Source of the DNA: Lotus japonicus
Lineage: Eukaryota > Streptophyta > Magnoliopsida > Fabales > Fabaceae
Direction: 5' to 3'
Length of the DNA stretch: 64,000 bases
NCBI RefSeq assembly: GCF_012489685.1
Contig: NC_080044.1
Span: 45,136,964-45,200,963 of the forward strand
Below the pieces are notes generated by a model. It ran no database searches and had not been told where the DNA came from. It saw only the letters and a list, made by a program, of their open reading frames with translations. Of the stretch, positions 1 to 11,048 are shown piece by piece; position 1 is the stretch's first letter; each line of letters opens with the position of its first letter. Both the position numbers and the translations under genes were made by a program.

Positions 1-181
1 CGAATTGGGGGCGAAGAACGAGTCTCTCGCCGACGTGAGGTCCCAACTCGCGTGAAAGGACCAGGCCCTTGTGGACATGGACTCCACAATTAGGACCTCT
101 CAGGCAAGGTTGGTGGCTGGAGTTGCTGCCGAGGTTGTTGAAGAGCGTGGCCGCGGCTTCTTTCTCGCCAAAGCTCAGGTC
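1..181 (+). pseudogene. 3' part of antisense ORF of a gypsy element (left piece)
   Basis: Reading the plus strand from base 2 gives a mostly open, charged, coiled-coil-like frame (ESLADVRSQLA, then a TGA, then KDQALVDMDSTIRTSQ). It is cut at 181 by the copia element starting at 182 and continues in the same phase at 12294 to a TAA at 12441. The style resembles the C-terminal tails of plant proteins called putative gypsy type transposon, which lie antisense between pol and the 3' LTR in some Tat-lineage elements. That fits here because the surrounding gypsy gag and protease are on the minus strand. The family assignment is inference. The in-frame TGA and the insertion make it a pseudogene. Confidence 0.55.
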
Positions 182-1417
182 TGAAGGTGCGAAAAACACT
201 AGAAAGGGGGGGGGGGGTTGAATAGAGTTTTTTAAACAAAAGTTTCCCCTTTTGAATTTTTTAAACAAAAGTTTCCCCTTCTGAAGAATATGAAGTAGAG
301 CACACAAGTATTTTATCCTGGTTCACTTGAGATAAAAGCTCAAGCTAATCCAGTCCACCCGTGAAGATGATTTCTTCCTTCTTCTGATGAAGGCAATCCA
401 CTAAAATCAATAAATGTTACAACTGCACTTGCAACCTGCAAAGTGACTAACAGTACACTGACTTTCTCACTAGTATCCTCTCAAGAAGCTGATCAACCGA
501 TCCTCTCAAGACTAGCTAAACACTGAAGCAAACTTGATTCAGTCCTCTCAAGATCCGACCAACCTTGGTCTCTTAAGGAACTTTACAATGTGTTTGTAAA
601 AGGTTTTGGGTTTACAAGAAATGCTTCTGAAAAGCTAATGGTAAACTCAAATGTTCAAAAACAATGAAGAAATATTGCTAAGAGATTGGTTAGAATGAAT
701 TCAGGAATATCAATAAAGTTTCTTAGCTTCTTTCTTCTATCTTCAGTCCTTATATACTCCAAGGCATTTGATGTAGCCGTTGCTAGGGTTTTGTCCGTTG
801 GAGTGGAAATCTTGTAATATCAGACAGCTAGACTGAATGAGGTAGGTGGCGGGCAGGCTATGATGTACGATGTGTACTATGACAGCGACCTGTCATTTCA
901 CCAGCTGACTTATGATCTGGGGTGCTTAGGATGGACGTTGGTGAAGCTTCTGATCAAAGTCACACGGAAGCTTGGATCCTCTGACCCTGCAACTTCTGTT
1001 TCTGGGCATGTTCCTCAGAACTTCTGAATGCCAGAGCTAGAATAGCTTGGGTCTTCAGAGCCAACTTCTTGCAGGTCTTCAAAACTTGAGTTTTCTACTT
1101 CTGGACCGTTCCTACTGGAACATCTGGTCTTCAGAACTTCTGACTCCGGTTCTTCAGAACCTCTTGAGAGCTTCTATCTTCAGAACTTCTGAAGGATTTG
1201 CCACTGTTCTGAGCGAACATGGTAAGCTTTAGAACTCTCTTTTGGTTACCCTAGGGTCTTTATCTTCATATTGAATAAGCTTGGGTCAGAATCAGAACCT
1301 GTTTGTCACAACTAAAAAAGACAAACGTTAGAGTACCATAATTGTTCATCCTCAAAAACCTTAATTGTAATCATCAAAATATAGAGATGCAACCACTGAT
1401 CAAATCTTGATCTTACA
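182..1417 (-). repeat. 3' LTR of the Sirevirus (left copy)
   Basis: It begins TGAAGG and ends CTTACA, matching 11049-12288 along its whole length. Near the left edge a stretch present in the other copy has been replaced by a short repeat of the preceding TTTAAACAAAAGTTTCCCC segment, and the G-tract is longer. A TATA-like motif (minus strand TATATAAG) lies near 750-760. The many scattered substitutions between the two LTRs indicate an old insertion. Confidence 0.93.
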
Positions 1418-1418
1418 A

Positions 1419-1432
1419 TCTCCCCCTTTTTG
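1419..1432 (-). other. Polypurine tract (primary)
   Basis: On the minus strand, CAAAAAGGGGGAGA lies one base upstream of the LTR that ends at 1417. This is the position and composition expected for the plus-strand primer of reverse transcription. Confidence 0.85.
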
Positions 1433-1922
1433 ATGATGACAAAACAAGTATTTTGATGATCAATTCTTAGTCAATAAACTGAATACACAAGAGAGAAGAG
1501 ATCAGAGTTTAAACTTATCCTTGTGTAACGGTTTATGTTGCTCCTTCTGAATCTAGTATTACACTTGATTATGAGCTGGGGTCTCCCCCTGACTCTCCCT
1601 GAATCTATGACTTGATGAAATGATGAAGAGTCTAGATTCGGAGTCTTGTGATGTGATCGGAAGATACGCATAGAAGAATGTATACTCATCAGAAATTGAT
1701 GGTTCAGAACTTGCATAGATCACTTGGAAACATAGAGTATTGTCCAGGTGTATTGGGATAAGGCGTTAGAGGCATATTTGTTCAGAAGATTGAACAAAAT
1801 GTATTCCTTGTTTAGGACGCTTGGCAATATCTATGTGCTATAAGTATTTGATACTTATTCTCCTCAACTGGTTTTATATTATATAAACAAAATTAAAAGT
1901 TTATCAAAAACCATTTTATGTA

Positions 1923-1935
1923 CTCCCCCTTTTTG
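1923..1935 (-). other. Second polypurine tract copy
   Basis: The 13 bases at 1923-1935 are identical to those at 1420-1432, 503 bases further inside the element. A shorter version lies near 1582-1590. Repeated polypurine tracts upstream of the 3' LTR are a described trait of Sireviruses. Confidence 0.7.
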
Positions 1936-2062
1936 TCATAAGCAAAAAGAGTGAAAAACAAAAACAATAACAACAGAGAATTAACGCAGATAACACGCAT
2001 GTTATTATTAATGAACGGAAATGAGTACAGAGGATAGAAAAAAAAAACTAGAAGAACAATTC

Positions 2063-2460
2063 CTAGACACATATGAAGGCACGAGATTCCTTCATAGAAA
2101 TGAGCTGAAGGTTCAAAGGACGACGAATGTCCTGATCAATGGAAGCTAACTGGGCAGCCAGTTCTTCCTTCAGAGTCTCACTCTCATGGATGGCAGAAGA
2201 GGAGGCAGCAGCTTGAAGCACTTCACCGACTTCTTCTTGATCTTCTCGTTCCTTCTTTTCATGTTCAATGAGCAGACAAATGCTCTCGAATTGAACTTCA
2301 AGGTCCTTCCGGCGAGAGGCCAGGCGAAGGAGTTCTTTCAGAACTTCCTGAAGAGTGTGCATACAGTGGGTTTGAGAGAGAGAGAGAGATTAACACTCCA
2401 GGGAAAGACTTGGTCAAATACCAGAGCCTTGAGTTCAGAGATCAATTCAATATAAGACAT
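2063..2460 (-). pseudogene. Small coiled-coil ORF downstream of the env-like ORF
   Basis: From 2362 to 2063 the minus strand encodes a highly charged heptad-rich peptide (LQEVLKELLRLASRRKDLEV and onward, ending RAFICV). A likely start is the ATG at 2460-2458 (MSYIELISELKALVFDQ). The two parts are in different frames and the switch falls in a CT dinucleotide run (minus strand, about 2377-2393), so repeat slippage is the likely break. A TATA-like CTTTATAATC lies about 81 bases upstream of the ATG. I do not recognise a family. It could be a detached C-terminal part of the env-like protein or an independent accessory gene. It lies between the env-like ORF and the polypurine tracts. Confidence 0.5.
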
Positions 2461-2540
2461 TTTTGGTTTGAGAAGAGAAGGGAATAAATTGAATTGAGTT
2501 GAATTGAATTGAGTTGTGATGGAGAAGAAGGAAAGCAACA

Positions 2541-2550
2541 GATTATAAAG
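2541..2550 (-). promoter_or_regulatory. Candidate internal TATA box for the small coiled-coil ORF
   Basis: Minus strand CTTTATAATC, followed by a CT-rich leader and an ATG at 2460. The spacing suits a plant core promoter with a leader of about 50 nt. This is inference from sequence only. Confidence 0.35.
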
Positions 2551-2688
2551 GAGAGAAGTAACAGAAAAACATGCATAAAACTGATGGAACATCAATGCAT
2601 GTAAGTTACTAAGAGATGTGGACGGTGCATTGAGTAAATTGTAGCAGAAACACATAAGAAAATAGAACAAGTCAAACATAGAATAAAT

Positions 2689-5676
2689 TCACAGACATAT
2701 AAGATGAATAATAAATATGCATGAAAGATAGGTGAGAGGGGTCCAAGGCTTTGATGAGGAGGGTAGATTCTCAATCAGATACTTCATCATAGACTCCATT
2801 CTGCTAGTGGATTCCTGGATCTGCCGACCTTGTTCATTCTGAATGTTGCCTTGATGCTCAACCATCTGAAACAGTCTCTGCTGATCATCTTGAACCCTAT
2901 CAATTCTGGCAGCCAGGAGAGCAACTTCCGGGTGTGGAGCTGGTTCTGGAGCTTGAATAGGAACATCTGTAGGTGTTTGAACTTCTGCCTCAACTTGAGT
3001 AGGTACTTCCATCTGAACTTCATCAACTTCTGCAGATTCATGAATGATGATCTCTTTAGTACTGTCCTCTGCAACTTCTGCTGGAATCATCTCAGCATCT
3101 TCTGAGGTACGTTCAGAGACAACATGTGTTCTTGCAGCCATTGCTCTTCTCATGGGTTCACAAACCTTGTGTAACACCCTCTGCCTCTGCTCATAGGCTC
3201 TCTCAGAGGCATCATGAATTCTCAGACGCTTCTCATTGCTAAGCTGCTTCTGAAGCTCATAAGCCCTTCTTTCTGACCATCTTCCGAAGGCAGACCACAG
3301 ACCATCAACCAAAGATGCATCAAATTGATTATCAGTTACCTGATATAGCCATTGTAGTCTTCTGGTTGCTTCTTCAGAGAACTCCTGAATGAGTTGAATA
3401 AGACTTTGTGGTCTGAAGGAGGGTGCCAATGTCATGATAGGCTGAGGAGATTTGGTTGCATTAGAGCTTGAAGCATTAGAAATCTCAGTTCTAATTTGTC
3501 CTGAAGGAGTTGATTCATTCACATGAACCTTCTCTAGTCCTGAATGATTTGATTCATCCATATGCTCAAACTCAGGAATGGTCTCTTGTCTTTGCCTGGA
3601 TGTAGCTGTCTTCTCAGGCGAGGTGAAACTCAGATCTCTTGAGTTTACTGTGGAGTAGTGAGACAAGAACACATAAGAGGACTCAGCAGCAGCATCTGGG
3701 AACACATCTTCAAAATAGGAGGCTACCTGCTGGATAGGTTGCACATTGAAGGGAGGTTCTAGAATCTGAACATCATCATCTTCTTTGTCTTCCACCGCAG
3801 GAATCTCACCAAATTCAGTTATTAGAAGAGTTCTTGAGGTGGATGGAGGCTTGGGTGAGAATTGTTGAACCAAGTTTCTCAAGGTGGCCTCACTCTGAGC
3901 AATACCCTTAATGAAAGAATTGAAGAGAGGTACAGACTCAGTTGTGGTGGATGTGGAAGAGGTTTGGATTGGGATGGATGGAATGGAAGTGGTAGCAGTT
4001 TGGATGTTTGAGTGGGGGGCTTGTGTTTCGGCCTAAGAAATGGCTTGTGTGTGAGGTTTTGTTTGAGGTGGAATTGTTTGGGTTGAGGAAGGTAGGGAAG
4101 TAGATATAGGCACATGTTGTTCAGGAATAATTACTAAAGCAGAATCTAAGTTAATGCTTTCAGTAATTGCCTTACTTGGACTTCTGAGGGTGATTGATCA
4201 GGTGAGTTTGGCAGTTCTTGCAGGATCAGAAGCAATCTTTGATCTCTTTTCCCGTCGTTCCTCTGAAGCACTCTCAGATGCTTGCTTTGGTTCTGGAGAT
4301 TCCCTTATGTCTTGCTCAACTTCCTCCCCAACTAGAACTTTTTGCCTCTTGGCCAGGGGAGTATCATCATCTTCAGTTTCCTCACTAGAAGATTCTTCCA
4401 TAGAGCTCTCAGAGCTTTCAGACTTAGATTGCTGAGGTGATTACACTAGAGTTCTTTTAGGAAGACGTTCTGGAATTGGTTCCCTGATGACCACAGATTT
4501 TGATGCAGCTTTCATCTTTTTCGTTTCCTCTATCAGAATCCCTTTGCCCATAGGATCTGAAGGCTTGCTGCTTGTTGTTCTCTTGGATTTTCTTGTTACT
4601 ATCTCAGGAGGACTGTCAGGAAGTTTTTTGACGAATTCCTCAAGAGTGATTGGATCTCCTTCACTTCTGAGCATTCTCACATATTCCAGAATGCTGGCTG
4701 GATTATTCTTCTTAGACCAGAGAGGAAAGTCATCAACAGGGTAGTTCTTATGACGAACCTCTTCAGATGTATCTTCTTCAGGTTCAACTTGAACTTTCTC
4801 AATGATCTGCATTCTCTTCAACTTAGTCCCATTGAGAGCATCTCCAATGGACATAGCCAGATCATCATGAAGGCTTAAGTCAGACAGTGTCTTGACCAGT
4901 TTATTTTGAGTGAAGATATTTGAGAGCAACCTGCCATAGGGAATGTAGGAGATAGACCTCTTGGTCTCAATTGCAGTAGTCCTTGACTTCTCAACACATT
5001 CTTTCAGATAATTGAAGAGCAGAAATGGCAAACACACAGGCTCGCCCCTAGAAATATAGTACATGATTACCTTCTGAGTTGCATTGAGGTAATCAGTTCC
5101 TCCTGTTCTGGGGTGAATGTAGTACATGAAAATCTTCTGCCAGATCTTCATTTTTGGCTTCAATTCCTTTATGGCATACTTGGTCCTCTCCAGAGACCAA
5201 TTGTCATAAATAGCCTGATTGACTAAGTTCCTCATGCCAGGAACATTAGCATCCACATTCTTGATTCTTTTCCCTTGTTGAAACTCCATTCCCAGCAACT
5301 TTGCAATGGATTCTTCAGAAATGACAATCTTCCTATCCAGTACATGAGAAACGACGTAGTAGTCGTTGCAAACTGCATTCTTCCAGAATTCCACAACCAA
5401 TTTGTAGTAGATAGGACCACAGAGTCGATTGAAATAGCCAGACCAACCTTGCAGATCGACTTGATCCCTGATGTCAAACCCGTGTTCAGCCAGGTTTTCG
5501 AAGTCCACCCTTGACTCGTTGCACACAACCAGTTCTTCAATTTTCTTAACACAGGTGACCACATTTGCTGCGTCCAGGATTTGCTGAGCTTTTACAAATC
5601 TTTGCTTCTCTTGCTCTTCGGCAGTTAGTTTGGAGGAAGCAGTAACATTTGCCTTTGATTTCCTTGATTTTCCCAT
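2689..5676 (-). pseudogene. Envelope-like ORF of the Sirevirus, interrupted by stops
   Basis: One minus-strand frame runs from the ATG at 5676 to 2689 (about 995 codons), broken by in-frame TAA at 4443-4441, TGA at 4200-4198 and TAG at 4035-4033. The first 411 codons are intact. They contain the globular domain seen in ORFs after pol in SIRE1-like elements and annotated as a putative plant transposon protein domain, with a basic N-terminus (MGKSRKSKANV), then acidic and Ser/Pro-rich linker parts. The C-terminal third (3882-2689) is rich in Glu and Gln and looks coiled-coil. No convincing transmembrane segment was seen, so envelope-like describes position, not a demonstrated function. It starts about 440 bases after the RNase H stop. 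Confidence 0.75.
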
Positions 5677-5825
5677 GATTCTCAGGTATGCGAGGTTTAG
5701 GGTTCAGAGAGAAAGGAAATATTGGAGGGAGAAGAGTGAATGAAATGCAATGCACACAAAGAGTTTGAAAACCGTTTGAGTGAGTGTGTGGATTAGATTG
5801 TGTGAGAGATCGTGTGTATAGTGGG

Positions 5826-5833
5826 TTAAATAG
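5826..5833 (-). promoter_or_regulatory. Candidate internal TATA box before the env-like ORF
   Basis: Minus strand CTATTTAA lies about 150 bases upstream of the ATG at 5676. It is followed by a CT- and CA-rich leader ending CTCTGAACCCTAAACC, typical of plant 5' UTRs. Independent transcription is inference. Confidence 0.35.
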
Positions 5834-6111
5834 TAACCGTTGAGATTTTAAGGAGCATAAAGCAAAAAGCAAGATCAACGGTTTGTAAAATACTTGGTCA
5901 GAAAATAACATAGTGGAGGAGAGTAGGTACCATCATTATAGCAGATACACCACGCGACACAAGGAACTATGTCACAAAAGAAGTGACACGTGTATTGTTG
6001 TCTACCACAGAAGTTTAACCAGTGGGTTAAGTGCATTCTGATCGAGTACCTTCTGAATAGGTAACATCTGATGGCTTCAGAAGCACCATGGTCAGAGGTT
6101 CTGAAAATACC

Positions 6112-7686
6112 TTACTCTTGACAAAAGTCCATGTTCAGGTTTTCAAGAATAAATAAAAACCGATCTTTTGCTAAGGGCTTAGTGAAGATATCTGCCCATT
6201 GATGGTCAGTATCAACATACACTAATGATAGAGTGCCCTTCTGAACATGATCTCGAATATAATGATACTTTACCTCTATGTGCTTTGCTCGTGAGTGTAG
6301 AATGGAATTTTTGCTGAGGGAGATAGCAGTTGTGTTGTCACAGAAGATTGGGATCTTCTTCAGAAACAAACCATAGTCCTCCAGATGATTCTTCATCCAT
6401 ATGGTTTGTGTGCAGCAAGTGGCAACTGAGACATATTCTGCTTCAGTAGTTGATAGAGCAATTGTATTCTGTCTCTTGCTTGACCAAGTGACAAGATTTG
6501 CTCCAAGAAAATGACAACTTCTGGAGGTGCTTTTCCTTTCCACTCTGTCTCCAGCAAAGTCAGCATCACAAAAACCTGAAAGTGTATACTCTGATGTTTT
6601 TCTATACATTAAGCCAAGGTTAGTGGTTCCTTTCAGATATTTGAGGATCCTCTTAACAGCTGTTAAGTGAGTCTCTCTAGGATCTGATTGAAATCTAGCA
6701 CAGAGATGCACACTAAACAATATATCAGGTCTGGAAGTTGTTAAATAAAGAAGAGAGTCTATCATTCCACGATAAAGCTTCTGACAAACCTTAGAGAAAA
6801 CTTCCTCTTTCTCAAGAATGCATGGTAGATGCATTGGAGTCTTTGAGATGTTGCAGTCACTCATGTTGAATTCCAAGGTGTACTTCTTCTGATGGATATA
6901 AGTGACTCCTGGTCGTTGATCAATTTGAATTCCCAGGAAGTACTTGAGCTCTCCCATCATGCTCATCTCAAATTCAGCCTGCATCATCTTAGAGAATTCC
7001 TTGCAAAGAGAGGGATTAGCAGAACCAAATATAATGTCATCAACATAAATCTGAACTATAAGAATATCATCCTTATAGGTTCTGCAGAAAAGAGTATTGT
7101 CACCTTTACCCCTTACAAACTCATTCTTTAGAAGAAAGAAGCTAAGCCTTTCATACCAAGCTCTGGGAGCTTGTTTCAGTCCATAGAGCGACTTCTTGAG
7201 CTTGTAGACATGCTCTGGATGCTTGTCATCTTCAAAGCCAGGAGGTTGCTTGACATACACTTCCTCTGAAATGTAGCCATTGAGGAAGGCACTCTTGACA
7301 TCCATCTGATGAAGAATGATGTTGTGATTCACTAAGAATGAGATTACTAGCCTTATAGCTTCAAGCCTTGCCACAGGAGCAAAGGTCTCAGTGTAATCAA
7401 TCCCCTCTTGTTTACTGTAGTCTAGAGCCACTAGTCTTGCCTTGTTTCTCGTGACTTCTCCTTTTTCATTCAGCTTGTTTCTGAATACCCACTTGGTTCC
7501 TATGACATGGAAACCTTTGGGTTTAGGCATTAAAGACCAGACATCATTCTTGGTGAACTGATCTAGCTCTTCTTGCATTGCCAGAATCCCGCCTTTATCT
7601 TTAAGAGCTTCATCAACTAATTTGGGCTCAATGAGAGATACAAGTCCCTTCAGACTCAGAAGAGTCTCTTCTGAAGGTTTGAGCAT
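6112..7686 (-). pseudogene. Sirevirus reverse transcriptase and RNase H (3' part of pol)
   Basis: A 524-codon open stretch in the same minus-strand frame as gag. The copia RT is clear: VWSLMPKPKG near residue 50, KARLVA near 83, HQMDVKSAFLNG at about 126-137, [12 protein letters not shown] near 167, and the catalytic YVDD at 214-217. The RNase H part follows with FCDADFAGD, TTEAEY and CDNTTAI, ending at 6112 shortly after DIFTKPL. Within this part the enzyme core looks intact; it is disabled by stops and frameshifts upstream in integrase and protease. The first ATG is internal and is not a real start. Confidence 0.93.
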
Positions 7687-7716
7687 GGACCTATTTCTGA
7701 CAGGAGCATCTTTGTT

Positions 7717-9170
7717 TCAAATAATCAGTTCTTCTGGATGAGAGGCATCTATTCTCTTCTTCTTCTGAAGTTGATCAGAAGTTGTTGGAGCATCTTCTGA
7801 TGTTTCTGCCTCTGGAGCAACATCCTCTGGGATGTCCTTTGGTTGATTAGCTTCTGATGGATCAATGCTGAGATCTGCAAATCTTTCAAACAGCTTTGAC
7901 TTTTCTGAGCCAAGCTTGTCATCAAATCTAATTTGGATAGATTCCTCAACAGTTTGATGGACAATATTATAAATTCTAAAACCTTTTGATCTTTCAGAAT
8001 AACCAAGAAAATAGCATTTTAAAGCTTTAGAATCGAATTTACCCAATTTCTCCTTTGTGTTGAGCATGTAGCAAGTACTCCCAAAAGGATGGAAGTAAGA
8101 GATATCAGGTTGTCTTCATTTGCACAGCTCATAAGGAGTCTTCTCCAGAATTGGTCTGATGGAGATTTTGTTCTGGATATAGCATGCAGTGTTGACTGCT
8201 TCTGCCCAAAAGTGCTTGGCCATACTTGATTCTTGCATCATGGTGCGAGCCATCTCCTGAAGAGTTCTGTTCTTTCTTTCAACAACTCAATTTTGTTGAG
8301 GAGTGCGAGGACAGGAGAAGTTGTGAGAGATCCATTGAGAGTTGAACAATTCTTCAAAGGCTTTGTTCTCAAATTCTCCACCATGATCACTTCTAACAGT
8401 AATCACTGAAGTTTGGAACTCCTTCTGAACTTGGGTAATGAAGTTGGTGAACATAGTGTGTGTTTCATCCTTGTGCCTTAAGAACTTTACCCATGTCCAC
8501 CTGCTGTAGTCATCCACAATGACTAACCCATACTTCTTTCCTCTAATGGATTCAGTTTTCACTGGTCCAAAGAGATCAATGTGAAGTAGCTCAAGGGGTC
8601 TTGTTGTAGATACCATATTCTTTGCTTTGAAAGGCTTCTTGGTGAATTTTCCCTTCTGACAAGCCTCACACAGAGCCTCTGATGAGAACTTCAGACGAGG
8701 TTTAGCTTGCTTAGTTAAGAGATCTTCCTGAGGCTGGCATGCCCTAGACGTCTGTGTCAAACCCATTGCTCATCATTAACGGACATGAGACACTTGACTT
8801 TCTGAGATAGCAGTTCAGAAGATTTGATTTTGTAAATTTCATTTCTTCTCTTCCCAGAAAACAGAACAGATCCATCTGTTTGACTGACAGCTTTACAACC
8901 GGTTTGATTGAAGATCACATCATAACCTTTGTCAGCTATTTGGCTTATGGAGAGCAAGTTATGCAATAATCCTTCCACCAGAAGTACATCATTAATGACT
9001 GGAATTTTTCCATCTCCTATGGAACCTTTTCCAATGATCTTTCCCTTCTGGTTTCCTCCAAAGCCAACGTCTCCTCCTGACTTAAGCGGCATCAGTTTTT
9101 GGAATATAGACCTTAAGCCTGTCATGTGTCGCGAGCATCCACTGTCAAGGTACCATGACAGGTGTCTTAA
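7717..9170 (-). pseudogene. Sirevirus protease and integrase region with stops and frameshifts
   Basis: The protease active site (WYLDSGCSRHMTG, near 9155-9115) is in a different frame from gag, so a frameshift lies just before it. The zinc-binding HRRLGHAS of the GAG-pre-integrase domain follows, with a TGA immediately before it and a TAA soon after. Around 8690-8760 the frame returns to that of gag. The integrase core then shows HIDLFGP, VRSDHGGEF and, beyond a TGA, VVERKNR, which are the three catalytic acidic sites. More stops occur near 8117 and 7716. The integrase C-terminal domain (KLGKFDSKALKCYFLGY) ends the region. Confidence 0.9.
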
Positions 9171-9528
9171 CTAAGCTACATAAGATGTCTGCAACAGGAA
9201 TAATTGTTGTCTTAGGTACCCATGTCTTGGGTCCTTTCTTGTTAGTTTTCCCAGAAGTTCCCGGAACTTTGGGTGCAACAGGAAGATAATACAAGGGAAC
9301 TTGATTATAATATATAGACATGTCAAGTTTGAATTTTCCCTTTGGTTTTACCACCTTGGGTGTAACCTTTTTTGGAATGACAGTTCCAGCGGAAACAAAA
9401 TGCTCATGCAAAGGTTTGCGTTTGGGCTCAGATGGCTCACCTCTCATGGGTTGGGAGTAGCCAATACCTCTGTTCTCATTTCTGCTTACGCCATAGATCA
9501 TTGAAGCCATAAGACTTCTGTCTATGCC

Positions 9529-10971
9529 TTAGGCTAGGAACCTTTGGAACGCTTTCTCATAGAGAGTTTCATGCTTAACATCATATGATGCAAGTTGATC
9601 TTCTAGCATGATATTTTTAGCATGAAGAACAGAGTTGTCATATTTAAGAAAATGGTTCTCTTCAATAAGTCCAGAGACTGACTTCTCATGAACTTCTGAT
9701 GTACTAGTTTTAACAGCATATTTTCTTTTAAGCTCTTTATGTTTATTTAAAAGCACACCATGTTTCTCCATTATTTCAGATAATGTAGTTCTTAGCTCAG
9801 ATGGAGAAAAGTTAGAGAATACCTCATCGTCATTCTCAGAGTCTGAGTCATCTTCTGAAGCTCTCATATCATCCTATGCTTCAGCATCTCTGCTAGTGGT
9901 AGCCATCAGAGCTTCCACAGCTTCATCTTCTTCTGACTCAGCTTCATCAGAGTCAGTCGCATCAAATGTCACAAGAGCTTTCTTCTTGAAGACTTTTCTT
10001 GGTCTCTTGTCCTTCTTTAGCTTGGGACAGTCACTCTTGTAGTGCCCTGATTCCTTGCACTCGAAGCAGGTGCCTTCCTTCCCAGAGGACTTCTTCTGAT
10101 CAGATTAAGATTCAAATCTTCCCTTACTTTTCCTCGGTCCTTTGCCCTTGCTTTGTCTGTTCTTCCAGAGCTTGCTCAATCTCTTTGTGAAAAGAGATAG
10201 CTCTTCATCACTAGAAGCATCTGATAGTTCTTCATAGGAATCTTCCTCTTCTACCTGATAGGCTTTCGCCTTGTCAGATTTTGACTTAAGAGCAATAGAT
10301 TTGTCTTTCCTTTGAGGCTTGTGCTCTTTGAGTTCAATCTCATGGCTTCTGAGATGACTCACAAGCTCTTCTAGCTTCAAGGAGTTCAAACTCCTGGAAA
10401 GTTTCAGTGCAGTGACAAAAGTCATCCACTCCTTAGGCAAGTTTTTGATGATCTTTTTGACATGATCACAAGTAGTATAGCTCTTGTTTAGCATTCTGAT
10501 TCCAGCAATCAGAGTTTGAAACCTTGAGTACATGTCCTCAATGGTTTCACTAGATTTCATCTTAAACTGCTCATATTGTTTTATGAGAGCAAGAGTCTTA
10601 GTCTCCTTAAATTCTTCATTTCCTTCGTGCGTCATGACCAAGGAGTCATAGATGGATTTTGCTGTTTCTTTGTCATAGATCTTCTCATATTCAATATATG
10701 ATATTGAACTGAACAGCATGGACTTCGCCTTGTGATGATCCTTGAAACGCTTCTTCTGAGCGTCTGTCATTTCAGTACGGGGGATCTTCACTCCTGAAGC
10801 ATCTACTGGATCAGTATAGCCTTCCATGACCATAGCCCAGAGATCTGGGTGAGTGCCAAGGAAATAAGTTTCAATTCTATCTTTCCAGTACTCAAACTTT
10901 TCACCATCAAAGACTGGTGCTCTGAGTTGGTTATTGTTGTTGTTGTCAGCGGAAGTACTGGCTTGAGCCAT
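9529..10971 (-). pseudogene. Sirevirus gag with CCHC zinc knuckle
   Basis: The ATG at 10971 begins MAQASTSADNNNN, followed by the copia gag (UBN2-like) fold: FDGEKFEYWKDRIETYF, then EEFKETKTLALIKQYEQFKM, then LPKEWMTFVTALK. The first 288 codons are open and a TAA sits at 10107-10105. In the same frame a complete CX2CX4HX4C knuckle (CFECKESGHYKSDC, about 10070-10025) follows. A further TAG (near 9870) and TAA (9531-9529) interrupt an acidic and coiled-coil tail. The long C-terminal extension after the knuckle is usual for Sirevirus gag. Confidence 0.9.
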
Positions 10972-11033
10972 CGTTGTTTTTCACACTAGGTTCTGGATCA
11001 ACGATCACTATTAAGTGTATAAATCAGAACCAG

Positions 11034-11046
11034 AGCTCTGATGCCA
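11034..11046 (-). other. Primer-binding site of the Sirevirus
   Basis: Minus strand TGGCATCAGAGC sits two bases inside the LTR boundary at 11049. It differs by one base from the common copia site TGGTATCAGAGC, complementary to the 3' end of initiator tRNA-Met. Confidence 0.8.
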
Positions 11047-11048
11047 AT

